35,880 nucleotides of DNA, from contig NZ_JALTCZ010000058.1 in NCBI RefSeq assembly GCF_027008145.1, positions 1 through 35,880 on the forward strand, read 5' to 3'. Position numbers and translations under genes: made by a program. The DNA comes from Thermococcus sp. GTDB taxonomy: Archaea; Methanobacteriota_B; Thermococci; Thermococcales; Thermococcaceae. Positions 18,257-28,109 of this stretch are shown here, one piece after another. The notes under the pieces are model-generated. The model made no database searches. It saw only the letters and a program-made list of their open reading frames with translations, and was not told the origin of the DNA. How positions within the stretch are numbered: position 1 is the stretch's first letter; each line of letters begins with the position of its first letter.

Positions 18257-20195
18257 TGCTCCCCACCTCCACGAAGTTCATCCTGAACCAGCCGCCGCCG
18301 ACGCGTTTGAACTTCTTGCCAGTCTCGTAGTCCTCGTAGATGCCCGGTATGGAAGTCTCGTGGAGCACGTAGCCGTTCCAGAGGATCCACCCCTGGTTGC
18401 GCTCCTCTATCTTCTTCCTTAGGTTAATGACGGCCCCGACCGTTGCATCCGCCATGTTGCCGAAGTAGCCCGTCGGGTCGAGGAGCTTTCCTATCTTTGT
18501 GGCTCCGTCGAGGACTATTATTGAGACCTTGGCGTTGTTCGGGAGGTTCATGTTCTTCAGGTCGTTGGCGTGGTCGAGGAGGGCCTTCGCGTCCAGGGCG
18601 ACCATGTAGACCCCGGCAGGGGTTGTGAAGAACTTGACCTTATCAGCTCCCTTGAGCTTGACTGTGTTGCCGACCTTCTCGAAGTTATCGGCGACAAACT
18701 TCGACCAGTCGAGGACTCCTCCTGAGTTGTACTGTCCGCCCACGAGCCACTTCGGAGGCTGAAGGATTCCGGTCAGGATGAGGTTCGTTATCGCCGCCTT
18801 TTCCGCCTCGTTCTTCGCGTACTTGTAGATGAAGTTCTCCATCTCTACGTCCCTCGCCACCGGGTCGTAGCGGTACTTTTCGGCTATCTGCCTCAGCTGG
18901 TAGCGCTTCTCAGGGTCGTTCGCGAATATCGAGAGGAGCGTCTTTATCCTCTGCTGACCGTAGACCTTCTTATCCATGTAGGCGTTCATCTCCTCTACCA
19001 TCTTGTCCGGGTCCTTGATGTTTCTGTCATGTATCTCCCTGAGGTCGTCCTCGTAGACGTTGTAGAGTGAGGTGTAGCCGGGGTGGAGGCTCTTGACCTT
19101 CTCAAGGTAGTTGATGTGGCGCTTCATTATGGATTCAGCCCATTCGAGCTTCTTCTCGTAAACACACTCGTCGCAGGTCGCTATGTCCGGGTCGTCGCAG
19201 TCAACCAGTCCATCCCCATCGTTGTCTATCATGTCCCCGGGCTTTTCCTCGTCGTTGGCGAGGGTTATGCCGACGCTCCCGCTCGCGAGGAGCATCTCCT
19301 TGGAGTCTATGGTGCCGTAAACCTCGACCTTGACGGTTCCCTTCTTGGGCGTGCTCAGGCCCGTGTTCTCGACTATCACGAGGTCGTCTATTGTGCCGTC
19401 GCTGTACACCCTCGCCCTACTCCTGCTACCGTCCGGGGAGGTTATTACCGCGTAGAGATCCTTTGCGTTGCTCTCCGAAACCTTTGCCTTCACTCCAATG
19501 ACGAAAAGGCCGAAGCCGCTGGAGGATGTGAACCTCTGCCCCTCAACTGGGGCGGCTATCGTGAGCTTAGCATTTCCGGTGGTTGTGGTAGTGCTCGTCG
19601 TTGTAGACGAAGTTGATGTGGCGTTGGAGCTGACCTTGGAGACCATGAGGTTCATAAGGGCCCTGCCAACGATGGGTGCCGGGTTGGAAACGTTGTAGAG
19701 GGCCCTTATTTTCACCTCTATCTGGACCACCTCATCAACGTTACCCCAGAAGGTCGGAGGATCTCCGCCGTCGCTCTTGCCTCCGATGACAGTCTGGGCG
19801 TAGTAGGAGCTAAAGTACTTGTAGCTCCACAACTTCTCGTCGAGCCAGGCCACATCGTTGGGACCGCTGTACGTGCACTCGATGGTCCTTTCGGAATGAG
19901 TGCACTTTGAACCCTGAGTGTTCGCACCCCCGCTGAGAACGGCTGATGATCCCTTTTTGATATAAAGGGTTATTTCCATCCAGTCTCCTGACCCGTAATG
20001 GGCCAAATAGTATCGGGTCTCATAGCTTCCGAAACTCTGATGATCGTGCATCTTCGCCCCTTGAAGCCCGAGGGCCGAGAGCTCGTCTACAGCTGGGAAG
20101 TAGGACTCAAGGCTGGATGAGGCTACTGAAAAGGGTACCCCCACAAGGACGGTAAGGATCAGTAGCGCCAGAAACTGTTCACCCCAAAAACCCAT
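18249..20195 (-). CDS. Large secreted protein with Thr-rich linker, Ig-like region and DNDGDGLVDCDDPD motif
   Basis: Signal peptide, SSNATSTSSTTTSTTTTTG linker, PGDMIDNDGDGLVDCDDPDIATC; RBS GGAGG; overlaps the next gene by 8 nt. Confidence 0.7.
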   Translation of the reverse strand: MGFWGEQFLALLILTVLVGVPFSVASSSLESYFPAVDELSALGLQGAKMHDHQSFGSYETRYYLAHYGSGDWMEITLYIKKGSSAVLSGGANTQGSKCTHSERTIECTYSGPNDVAWLDEKLWSYKYFSSYYAQTVIGGKSDGGDPPTFWGNVDEVVQIEVKIRALYNVSNPAPIVGRALMNLMVSKVSSNATSTSSTTTSTTTTTGNAKLTIAAPVEGQRFTSSSGFGLFVIGVKAKVSESNAKDLYAVITSPDGSRSRARVYSDGTIDDLVIVENTGLSTPKKGTVKVEVYGTIDSKEMLLASGSVGITLANDEEKPGDMIDNDGDGLVDCDDPDIATCDECVYEKKLEWAESIMKRHINYLEKVKSLHPGYTSLYNVYEDDLREIHDRNIKDPDKMVEEMNAYMDKKVYGQQRIKTLLSIFANDPEKRYQLRQIAEKYRYDPVARDVEMENFIYKYAKNEAEKAAITNLILTGILQPPKWLVGGQYNSGGVLDWSKFVADNFEKVGNTVKLKGADKVKFFTTPAGVYMVALDAKALLDHANDLKNMNLPNNAKVSIIVLDGATKIGKLLDPTGYFGNMADATVGAVINLRKKIEERNQGWILWNGYVLHETSIPGIYEDYETGKKFKRVGGGWFRMNFVEVGSNG

Positions 20196-20632
20196 GTATT
20201 ACGCCTCCTTTATTCTCCTATCGGTGTCTAAACACCCAAAAAATGAAATAATCCAATTGCCAGGGGTCGCTGAAAAATCAGCTCTCAGAGGAGGTATGCT
20301 CATGTCACCACCATCTTGCAAAACCATCTCGCGGAAAAGAAAAGCGGGACAGGTTTCGCGTTTCTTTTAGCAAATTACGCATTTCTGGGTAATAAGACTT
20401 TCGGAAAAGAAAATTCGACTAAAAACAACATAAAATGTAGATGTTATATCTCCGAAGATTCTTCAAGTTACCTGTTTCATAATCCCAAACATCTCAATAT
20501 AATGTTAATGACGAAAAGTTTCCAAGAAGATATTTAGAAGAAACCCAAAGCAATAAAAGAAGTAAAAACAGAAAATGAAAAGCCGAAGTGGGGGCAATAA
20601 AAGCAAACTCTTTGTTAGGAAATGAATAGGTG

Positions 20633-22485
20633 ATGAAAGTGAACAAACTCGACCCAAAGATGGAGAATTTGCTTGGGATATTGAAACAGGCTGAAGATGG
20701 AAAATTAGTCCTTCCTCAGTTCCAAAGAGACTTTGTGTGGTCTAGGCAGGATATTGAGGATTTGCTTGTGTCTCTACTTAATGGATACTTTGTTGGTACC
20801 TTTCTCTTCCTCAGGACAGACCCCACTAACCCACCCTTTACTTGGAGACCAATTCAAGGAGTTACCCTTCCAAGAAACAGGGATGGAAAGCCCATAGGGA
20901 ATCCCGAGACCATGATTCTTGATGGTCAGCAGAGGATAACATCACTGCACTATGTGTTTTATGCACCCCCAAAGGAAGTTGTTACACCAAAGTACACCAG
21001 CAGGAGATATCTCTTCTTTTTGAAGCTTGAAGAGTTAGAAAAGGGTAATGTTAAAGAAGCTGTGTTCAGTATGAATGAAGATGATGCTAGAAAGTACCTG
21101 GACAAAGAATATCAATTTGAGCACAAAATAGTTCCATTCACAGAGCTCTCTAACAAAGAAAAGTAGAAAGACTGGATAGAGGAGTTTATAGAATGTCATA
21201 ATATATAGAGGAGAACATTGGTGAAGAAGTTAGCTATAAACAGGGCAGAGAACTCACCCAAGAGTACAAGAGACAACTTAAGGCAAAGGCAGACTTCTGG
21301 GAGAGGTACACTAACAATCTCCTAGGGTTCAAGGTTCCGGTCCTATATCTGCCAGAAATTGAACTAAATGACAGGGAAAAGCTTGGTGAAGTCTGCACAA
21401 TTTTTGAGAAGATGAACAGTACCGGGGTCAGGTTGTCTGTCTTTGACTTGCTAACTGCCAGGCTCTATAAAAACGGTATTGACCTCCACCAGACGTGGCA
21501 GGATACCATTGATAGGTTTGACAGTATCAAGAAACTTTCTGAGGAGAAGCCAGATCTATTTAAAGTGCTGGTACTCAGGGCACTGGGGCTTATGCGGGTG
21601 CTCAGAGACAAGAATAAAGACAAGGAAGAAAGGGAGATTACCGATGTCAAGAACAGATCCCTGATTAATCTCTCCCCGGTGGATTTTGAAGAAGATTGGT
21701 GGACTATAGCAGAATACTTTGACAGGGCCATTGGGAGAGTTATGAGTACCAACCGAGATGGGTTTGGGGCATTCCTGCCAAGGTGGGTCCCTTACAAACC
21801 CATGCTCCCAGTTTTGGCAGCACTTCTCTACTACATAGAGGGCACCAAGGATTTATCTCCAATAGAAAAGAGCAGGGCCTACACACTAATAAAACAGTGG
21901 TACTGGAGTTCAGTATTTACTGAGAGGTACAGCAGTGCCGTTGAGTCAAAGTCCTTGAGTGACACATTGGAGCTAATTGAAGCTTTTAAGAAGCCTGAAT
22001 TCACACCATCAATGGTTAATGAAGCCAGAACAAGGGTACCTTCTCTGAATCTGTATGCAGTGTCAAGGAGTGGTAGTGCAGTTTACAGGGGCATTATGAG
22101 CTTAATTGCATTGAACCATGCAAGAGACTTTCTCCAAGTTGATGCTATAGAATTCCACAACCTAGAGGACCATCACATATTTCCCAAAAACTTCCTAGAG
22201 AAGAAGATGAGGATTAAAGATAAATCTAAAATCAACACCATACTCAACAGAACCCTTATCACTGATGAGACCAACAGAAAAATCTCAGCAACATCACCAA
22301 AAGAGTATATTGACTGGATTCCCGGTGATTTGGAAGAGGTGCTTAAGCCCCACTTCATTAATCCCAAGTGCATTGAATCCATGAGGGAGAACAGTTATGA
22401 TAAGTTCTTAGAAAGAAGAAGAATGCTTATTCTAACCAAAGTGCAAGAGCTTATAGGCGAGAAGGAAAGTACGTCAACACATTAA
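20633..22485 (+). pseudogene. DUF262-DUF1524/HNH (GmrSD-like) protein, interrupted by a TAG stop and a frameshift
   Basis: N-part: LPQFQRDFVWSRQDIEDLLVSLLNGYFVGTFLF...MILDGQQRITSLHYVF; C-part in another frame: EVCTIFEKMNSTGVRLSVFDLLTARLY...EFHNLEDHHIFPKNFL...NRTLITDETNRKIS. TAG at 21164-21166, frame change near 21196-21208. Confidence 0.8.
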
Positions 22486-22526
22486 AGCCCTAAAGAAACT
22501 TTTTCCTTTATTAATTACATTTTCCT

Positions 22527-22561
22527 CCCGAAAGCCTCACCCTTCAGGGCGGGGAGATATC
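22527..22561 (+). repeat. Short dispersed repeat copy A (IS605 right-end/omegaRNA-3'-end-like)
   Basis: CCCGAAAGCCTCACCCTTCAGGGCGGGGAGATATC; shares the core AGCCTCRCCCTTCAGGSMSGG (one mismatch tolerated) with 32125 and 34011 copies. Confidence 0.6.
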
Positions 22562-22635
22562 GGCAATGCTTCAGCTGATGATGCCTAAGAGATAGAATAG
22601 AAGCGGTCAATTCAATAGTAATAAAAACGGTAGCT

Positions 22636-23412
22636 TCAGAACCGGAGATTTTTCGCTAACTCAATCAGTTTCCTCGCCCTCCCCAGAGAAACTTCGTTTT
22701 CCACCTTCCCATCCCTCTTTATCCACGTCCCCACTATAAAGCCGTCCGCATGCTTCCACAGCTTTGGAAGGTTCTCGTAGCTCGTCCCGGAGCCAACCAG
22801 AACGGGAACGGGTGAGATTTTCTTAGCCAGTGAGAGCCTATCGATGTCGACCGGCTCCCCGGTTGCCCTTCCGCTTACTACGACAGCATCGGTCAGGCCC
22901 CTCTCAACGGTGTCCCTCAGAGAATCCTCAAAATCCAAGAAGTGGACGGCGTGTTTGACGTGGACGTCGGCGAAGACCTGAATTTTTGAGGGAAGGAGCT
23001 TTCTCAGCCTTGCAAGCTCGTGGGCGATGCCCTCTATGACGCCCTGATCCGTGTAAGCTACACCGCTCAGAACGTTCACCCTTATGAAGTCGGCTTTGAC
23101 CGCGTAGGCAATGGAGTAAGCTGCTATGCCATCGTTCCTGAGGACGTTTATTCCCAGCGGAAGGGAAACTTCGTCCCGGATTTCCTTTGCAACGGCTGTA
23201 AAGACTGCTACGGCTGTCTTATCAACGTACTTTGGAAAAGGAACGTCTCCGAAGTTCTCAATCATTATCGCGTCGAAGCCCGCTTCTTCAATCGTTTTCG
23301 CATCCCTGATCGCGGACTCAATGACTCCGTCAAGGTCGCCGTCGTAGCGGTATGAACCGGGGAGGGGGTTCAGGTGAACCATCCCTATGAGGGGCTTTCT
23401 CTCAAAGTCCAT
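22636..23412 (-). CDS. BtpA/SgcQ family TIM-barrel protein
   Basis: KPLIGMVHLNPLPGSYRYDGDLDGVIESAIRDAKTIEEAGFDAIMIENFGDVPFPK, VSGRATGEPVD, VLVGSGTSYENL. Confidence 0.87.
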   Translation of the reverse strand: MDFERKPLIGMVHLNPLPGSYRYDGDLDGVIESAIRDAKTIEEAGFDAIMIENFGDVPFPKYVDKTAVAVFTAVAKEIRDEVSLPLGINVLRNDGIAAYSIAYAVKADFIRVNVLSGVAYTDQGVIEGIAHELARLRKLLPSKIQVFADVHVKHAVHFLDFEDSLRDTVERGLTDAVVVSGRATGEPVDIDRLSLAKKISPVPVLVGSGTSYENLPKLWKHADGFIVGTWIKRDGKVENEVSLGRARKLIELAKNLRF

Positions 23413-23500
23413 GACAACACCCAGTCTAATTTTCCCCGAAAGTTAATGAGGTTTGCGGAGGAAAGCCTGATATACCACATTAACCAAAATCTAAAGGGTG

Positions 23501-24085
23501 ATGAACGTGGGAAAGGAAGAAGACCCCGAGCTGCCGAAGTCAGTTTTGAGGCACCTAGAGCCAAACGAGAAGGTTCTCTTCTCGATAAAGAAGAAGATAA
23601 GCATGGAAAAGCCCAAGTGGCTCCTCATAACGGGCAGGAGGATAATATACCTCGACGAGAAGGTTTTTGGAAGGTACGACCTCAAGGCAATACCCTACCA
23701 GAAGCTGGAGCAGGTTACGGTGAAGCTTGGTATAATGTCCTCGGAGTTCATCATAGAGGGCGAGGAGAACATAACGCTGAAGCTCGGCTGGATGAACAAG
23801 GAAGAAGCCAGAAAAGCCATAAACGCGATTAAAGATGCTTTGAACGCGATAGCGGTTGAACCCGTCTCGATAGGAGTCAACAAGGGGCTGACGAGCGAGA
23901 CATGGGTTCTCAACAAGCCCAAGGAGTTCATAACGAGGACGATGCCGGCCTATCATGCCCAGTCTGTAAGGGAGGAGGAAGACCCGCTTGAGAAGCTCAA
24001 GAAGCTGAAGGAGCTCTATGACATGGGTGTCATAAGTCAGGAGGAGTACGAGGAGAAGAGGAAGAAGCTCCTGGATGAGATTTGA
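23501..24085 (+). CDS. Bacterial-type PH domain protein with C-terminal SHOCT domain
   Basis: LITGRRIIYLDEKVFGRYDLKAIPYQKLEQVTVKLG (bPH-like) and LEKLKKLKELYDMGVISQEEYEEKRKKLLDEI (SHOCT). Confidence 0.75.
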   Translation: MNVGKEEDPELPKSVLRHLEPNEKVLFSIKKKISMEKPKWLLITGRRIIYLDEKVFGRYDLKAIPYQKLEQVTVKLGIMSSEFIIEGEENITLKLGWMNKEEARKAINAIKDALNAIAVEPVSIGVNKGLTSETWVLNKPKEFITRTMPAYHAQSVREEEDPLEKLKKLKELYDMGVISQEEYEEKRKKLLDEI

Positions 24086-24141
24086 ACTACGGGGAGTGGA
24101 AAACCTTAAGAGGGCTCCTCTCAAAGGTGTGACAGATAAAC

Positions 24142-27100
24142 ATGAGGGCCGGTCTAGTTTCACTTGCCGTGCTTATCCTTGCGTTTCTTATCCTTACCTC
24201 CTCCCTCGGTCAGCCTGGCCTGGCACCCCAGAGGGGTCCTGTGAAGGTCGGAAAAGGTCCGGAGCTACCCATACTCACAAAGAACCTCACGCTCACGGTC
24301 TACAATGCAACGCACGTCTCCTACCTAAGGGTCGAGGTCTTCGGGAACTACTCCGATGGGCACTGGATACCGGTCACTGCCAACTACTCAAAGAGGCCCA
24401 TCCTGAGTGAGCCCTCGCTTCCCCACCACACCGAGTTCGATAGGGTTGAGGTTAAGGCCGGCTTCGTGATAAACGGCACACTCCCCCTGCCGCTCAATAC
24501 GGTCAACGTGAGCGTTAGAACCCTCTGGGACAGGAACGGAGGCACGTTCAGAACAGTTGGGGAGATCGCCGAGTACAACTTCACCGCCGTGAGCTACTCC
24601 TATGACCTCCCGGTGCTCTTCAACCTGACCCCCGGGAAGCTTGAGGGATACCTCGCCATACCACCCGGACTCAGGGATGCCGTTCTCCCGATTGCCCTGA
24701 CCTTCAACAACACCGGCCTTGGAAAGTACTTCGAACTGATGAACCTCGTGGACTACCTCCTCTACTCAAAGAGGTACTCGAAGAACGTCACCTTCCCACA
24801 GGGGGTTGACAGGATTGCCTACTTCCTTGAAAACTCAAGCTACGGCACTTCCTATGACTTCGCCTCCGCCCTCGTCTTCCTGGCGCGCGCGGTGGGGATT
24901 CCAGCAAGACTCGTCAAAGGTTACAAGATACTCCCAAACCCGGAGAAACAGGTCATCAACGCGAGCAGGTTCTACTACTGGGTCGAGGTCTACTTCAACG
25001 GTATCGGCTGGCTGACCGTTGACCCGCTCGTCCCCCACCCCTATCCCGGGCAGTACGTCCCGCTCTCGGCCGTTCCCGTGAGGAAAACCATAAATGGAAC
25101 CGAAGCTAAGTTCCTGCTCCTCGACGTGAAGGGGAAAGCGAACCTCAGTGACCTGAGGGTTATAAGCCCCCTCAACGTCTCGATGGAGGTTTCAAACTTC
25201 TCCGTTAGGGTAACAGTCAGGGAGAAGCCGGGGAGAGGACTTTACCCAATAGTCCTGACAAACGGGGAGGGAAGGGCGGTCTATTCGCTGGCCTGGCTCA
25301 ACGCCTCGAGCGACGTCGAGCCACCAGGAATATTGAGGGCCATTGCCGGGGCTGGCTCCCGCTATTCACTCGTTCTCTGGGGGGAGAGCAACCTGTCCGT
25401 GGAAACCAGCAACTGGATAAAAACGCTGAACGTGATTTCGAGTGCCGGAAAGAGACGGCTGTGGTTCGCCATAACACCCCCTGAGGGAGCCAGACTCGGC
25501 CTGAACCTCCAGTGGATAAGGCTGAAATCTGGGGGGAAAAAGGAGACCGTCTACCTCCCCGTTTACGTGTCTGATGTTACCGCGGTGAACGCCAGTGCAC
25601 CCCTCTCAGCTACCGTTGGAGAGCCCTTCAACGTCACCGGGAACGTGAGGGGCATTGGAAGCGACGGACGGCCCAATGGAACTGTCGTATTCTTCTCCGG
25701 CGACGACAGATACCCAGTCATAGGGACGGGAAAAGCTAGAAACGGAAAATTCAAGCTGAAGGCCGAGTTTCCCCTGGAGGAAACGCCCGGTTTAAAGCAC
25801 CTAAACCTCTACTTCTTCCCGGAGGAGATGACCGGTCGCTACTGGCCCCTCTTCCCGGGGATAACCTTCATACCCATGACCGTCATCCAGAGAAGTTACT
25901 TCAACGTGAGCAGGGTAGTCATTACAAGACCCGGGGAACTGTCCCTGACCGGCAGACTGCAGGAGCCGGCCGGGAAGCCCATAGGGAACGCGACCTTTGA
26001 CTACTTCTGGGGCAACATGAGTGGTAAAGGCGTGACCAACGAGGAAGGGGAGTTCACCCTGAACCTCAACGTGAGCCTCGGAGAGCACCTCCTCGGGCTT
26101 GTATACACCGGGAACGCGCTCTACAACGGCACGTACGCCAATGTCCAGGTCTACGGCGTTCTCGTTCATGCCCCGGCGGTCGTTAGGGGCACCATAGGAA
26201 AGCCGATTCCCGTCTTAGCCACCGTTGAGGGAATGAGGAGCGGGACGATAAGGCTGACCTTCGGCAATGAGTCAAGAAAAATAGAGGTCGCCAACGGCTC
26301 CTTCTCGGTGAACATCGGGCCCTTCAGGCGAGCCGGGGAGTACGCCGTCTACCTATGGGGCACCTGGACGATAATAGGCACCCTTCAGGTCGTTGTAGTT
26401 TCACCTCTCAACCTGACCGTTGAGACAAAGGAGGTGAAGGCGGGAGAAAGCAACAGAATCGTAATAGTGGCAAGGGACGGCCTCGGAGACCCAGTTCCAA
26501 ACATACCCCTCCACATAACGGTTCCTGGATTCAACGGCACGATGTACACCAATGGAAAGGGGCAGGCCGAGCTGTTCCTCAACTTCACCAAGCCCGGAAA
26601 AGTAACCATTGAAGTTACCTTCAGGGGCTCGACTTTCTACATGCCCGCTGAAGTCAGGGCGACAATAGAGGTTGTCAAGGGCAGAAGCCCACTGCCGTAC
26701 CTTCTCCTGCTCCTGGCCATACTCCCCCCGCTCTTCCTCATGAGGAAGAGGAAAAAAACTGTGGAAGAAGATGCCGGCGGGATGCTCGTGGCAGGGGGGG
26801 TTCCGATTGTGAGGGAGGGTGAACCCTTCGAGGTCGAACTCCTCTGCGATGGCGAGCTCTTCGTGGACGGGAAGCCCGTAGGGAGGGGGAGAAAGTTTAA
26901 GCTCAGCCTGGAAAGCGGGAGGCACAGGCTTGAGGCAAAGTGCAGCAGGAGGCGCTTTGGGGTTGCGGTTGACGTATACCCCGAATACAGAGTGGCGGTG
27001 GAGGAGCTCTACGACGACTTCCTGCGGTGGGCCTCAAAGCTGATAAACGTTGGGAGCCTAACACCGAGGGAGATAGAGGCGACCCTTTCGAAGGTAATCC

Positions 27101-27225
27101 CGCAGGCGGGGGCGTTAAGGGACATAAGGGAGGCTGTTGAAGTGGCCCTCTACGGGGGCAGGGAGCCCAGCAGGGAGGCCTTCCTGAGGTTTTACAGGGC
27201 CGTTGAAAGGGTGGTGAACCAATGA
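24142..27225 (+). CDS. Transglutaminase-like multidomain membrane protein with Ig-like repeats and cytoplasmic DUF4129-like tail
   Basis: Signal peptide; SYDFASALVFLARAVGIPARLVKGYK...YYWVEVYFNGIGWLTVDPL; TM LPYLLLLLAILPPLFLMRKRKK; tail LTPREIEATL...ALYGGREPSREAFLRFYRAVE. Confidence 0.75.
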   Translation: MRAGLVSLAVLILAFLILTSSLGQPGLAPQRGPVKVGKGPELPILTKNLTLTVYNATHVSYLRVEVFGNYSDGHWIPVTANYSKRPILSEPSLPHHTEFDRVEVKAGFVINGTLPLPLNTVNVSVRTLWDRNGGTFRTVGEIAEYNFTAVSYSYDLPVLFNLTPGKLEGYLAIPPGLRDAVLPIALTFNNTGLGKYFELMNLVDYLLYSKRYSKNVTFPQGVDRIAYFLENSSYGTSYDFASALVFLARAVGIPARLVKGYKILPNPEKQVINASRFYYWVEVYFNGIGWLTVDPLVPHPYPGQYVPLSAVPVRKTINGTEAKFLLLDVKGKANLSDLRVISPLNVSMEVSNFSVRVTVREKPGRGLYPIVLTNGEGRAVYSLAWLNASSDVEPPGILRAIAGAGSRYSLVLWGESNLSVETSNWIKTLNVISSAGKRRLWFAITPPEGARLGLNLQWIRLKSGGKKETVYLPVYVSDVTAVNASAPLSATVGEPFNVTGNVRGIGSDGRPNGTVVFFSGDDRYPVIGTGKARNGKFKLKAEFPLEETPGLKHLNLYFFPEEMTGRYWPLFPGITFIPMTVIQRSYFNVSRVVITRPGELSLTGRLQEPAGKPIGNATFDYFWGNMSGKGVTNEEGEFTLNLNVSLGEHLLGLVYTGNALYNGTYANVQVYGVLVHAPAVVRGTIGKPIPVLATVEGMRSGTIRLTFGNESRKIEVANGSFSVNIGPFRRAGEYAVYLWGTWTIIGTLQVVVVSPLNLTVETKEVKAGESNRIVIVARDGLGDPVPNIPLHITVPGFNGTMYTNGKGQAELFLNFTKPGKVTIEVTFRGSTFYMPAEVRATIEVVKGRSPLPYLLLLLAILPPLFLMRKRKKTVEEDAGGMLVAGGVPIVREGEPFEVELLCDGELFVDGKPVGRGRKFKLSLESGRHRLEAKCSRRRFGVAVDVYPEYRVAVEELYDDFLRWASKLINVGSLTPREIEATLSKVIPQAGALRDIREAVEVALYGGREPSREAFLRFYRAVERVVNQ

Positions 27226-28109
27226 GGTGGGAAGTGCTTGAATACGCCGGCGTTGCCCTGGCCTGGGCAGGGCTTGTCTACTCGGGACTCGCACCGGCCT
27301 GGAGTATCGTCCCGGTAACCATCTTCATCTCATCGTTTTTGATTTCAGGTTTCTTCGTGGGCAAAACCAAATTAAGGATACGGTGGCTTGGAACCGCCTT
27401 TGCTTTCCTCACAACCGGGAGGTCTTGGGGAGTTGGGGGCGCGGTAATAGCCATCGGGGAACTGCTCAGGGAGGAGGGTTCCTCTGAGGAGTCCTTCCTG
27501 AAGGCGGGCCTCGGGGAGTCCCTGGAAATCTTCGGGACGGCCTTCATCTTTCCGGTTCAAGTGGCTCCCATCCCCCTCCTGGCCGGAGCATTCCTGCTCG
27601 TAGCTTATGCCCTCTCCCTCCGCTGGGAGGAGCTGAGGGGAAGCGTCCTGGCCTTCCCGGTAGTTGGAGGTGCCCTCGGCCTCTACATAATCGCCCGCCC
27701 TTACCTCCTCAGATACGGGCACTGGAGCATCGTCGAGTGGCTCGCCCTCCTCATAGCGGTTCTCTTCTCGGCGGGAATAGCGCTCAACTCAGTCCACTCA
27801 CCGGAGGACTACATGAGGGAGCTCCTCAGGGAGAGCAAAAGACCGACCGGAGAAGCTGAGAAAGCGGTTGAGGAGTTCCTTGTGGAGGGGAAGAGGGGAA
27901 AGCTACTCTCCTACGTGGCCTTCTACGGTTCCAAGGTGACGTCGAGCAGGAAAGAGCTTTTGGAGCTCATAGGGCCCCTCGCCGATTACGAGGCCAGAAA
28001 GCCGGGCCCGCTAACCCCCTACTGGCTCAGGAAGCTCCTCCTCAGGAGGGAGTTCGATAGGAGGAAGGAGATAGTCGAAAGCATAATGAAGAAACTGGAG
28101 GGCCTGTGA
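27222..28109 (+). CDS. Multi-pass membrane protein with cytoplasmic C-terminal region
   Basis: Several hydrophobic segments then charged C-terminus; ATGA overlap with upstream stop. Confidence 0.7.
   Translation: MRWEVLEYAGVALAWAGLVYSGLAPAWSIVPVTIFISSFLISGFFVGKTKLRIRWLGTAFAFLTTGRSWGVGGAVIAIGELLREEGSSEESFLKAGLGESLEIFGTAFIFPVQVAPIPLLAGAFLLVAYALSLRWEELRGSVLAFPVVGGALGLYIIARPYLLRYGHWSIVEWLALLIAVLFSAGIALNSVHSPEDYMRELLRESKRPTGEAEKAVEEFLVEGKRGKLLSYVAFYGSKVTSSRKELLELIGPLADYEARKPGPLTPYWLRKLLLRREFDRRKEIVESIMKKLEGL

Noticed and set aside
20383-20415. GGGTAATAAGACTTTCGGAAAAGAAAA resembles a Thermococcales CRISPR repeat core (AATAAGACT...GAA..GAAA)
   Set aside because: Single copy, match is limited to about 9 consecutive bases plus A-rich tail in AT-rich DNA, and no second unit or spacer periodicity was seen.
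20316-20537. 73-aa ORF in the AT-rich region upstream of DUF262
   Set aside because: No RBS or domain signal; composition looks like translated non-coding AT-rich DNA.
21164-21166. In-frame TAG in the DUF262 gene as pyrrolysine or programmed readthrough
   Set aside because: A second lesion (frameshift) lies within 45 nt and no Pyl system is expected in Thermococcales; decay or sequencing error is simpler.
25801-26925. Minus-strand ORFs (25801..26169, 26401..26925) inside the TGase-like gene
   Set aside because: No recognisable domain and fully antisense to a long coherent multidomain protein.
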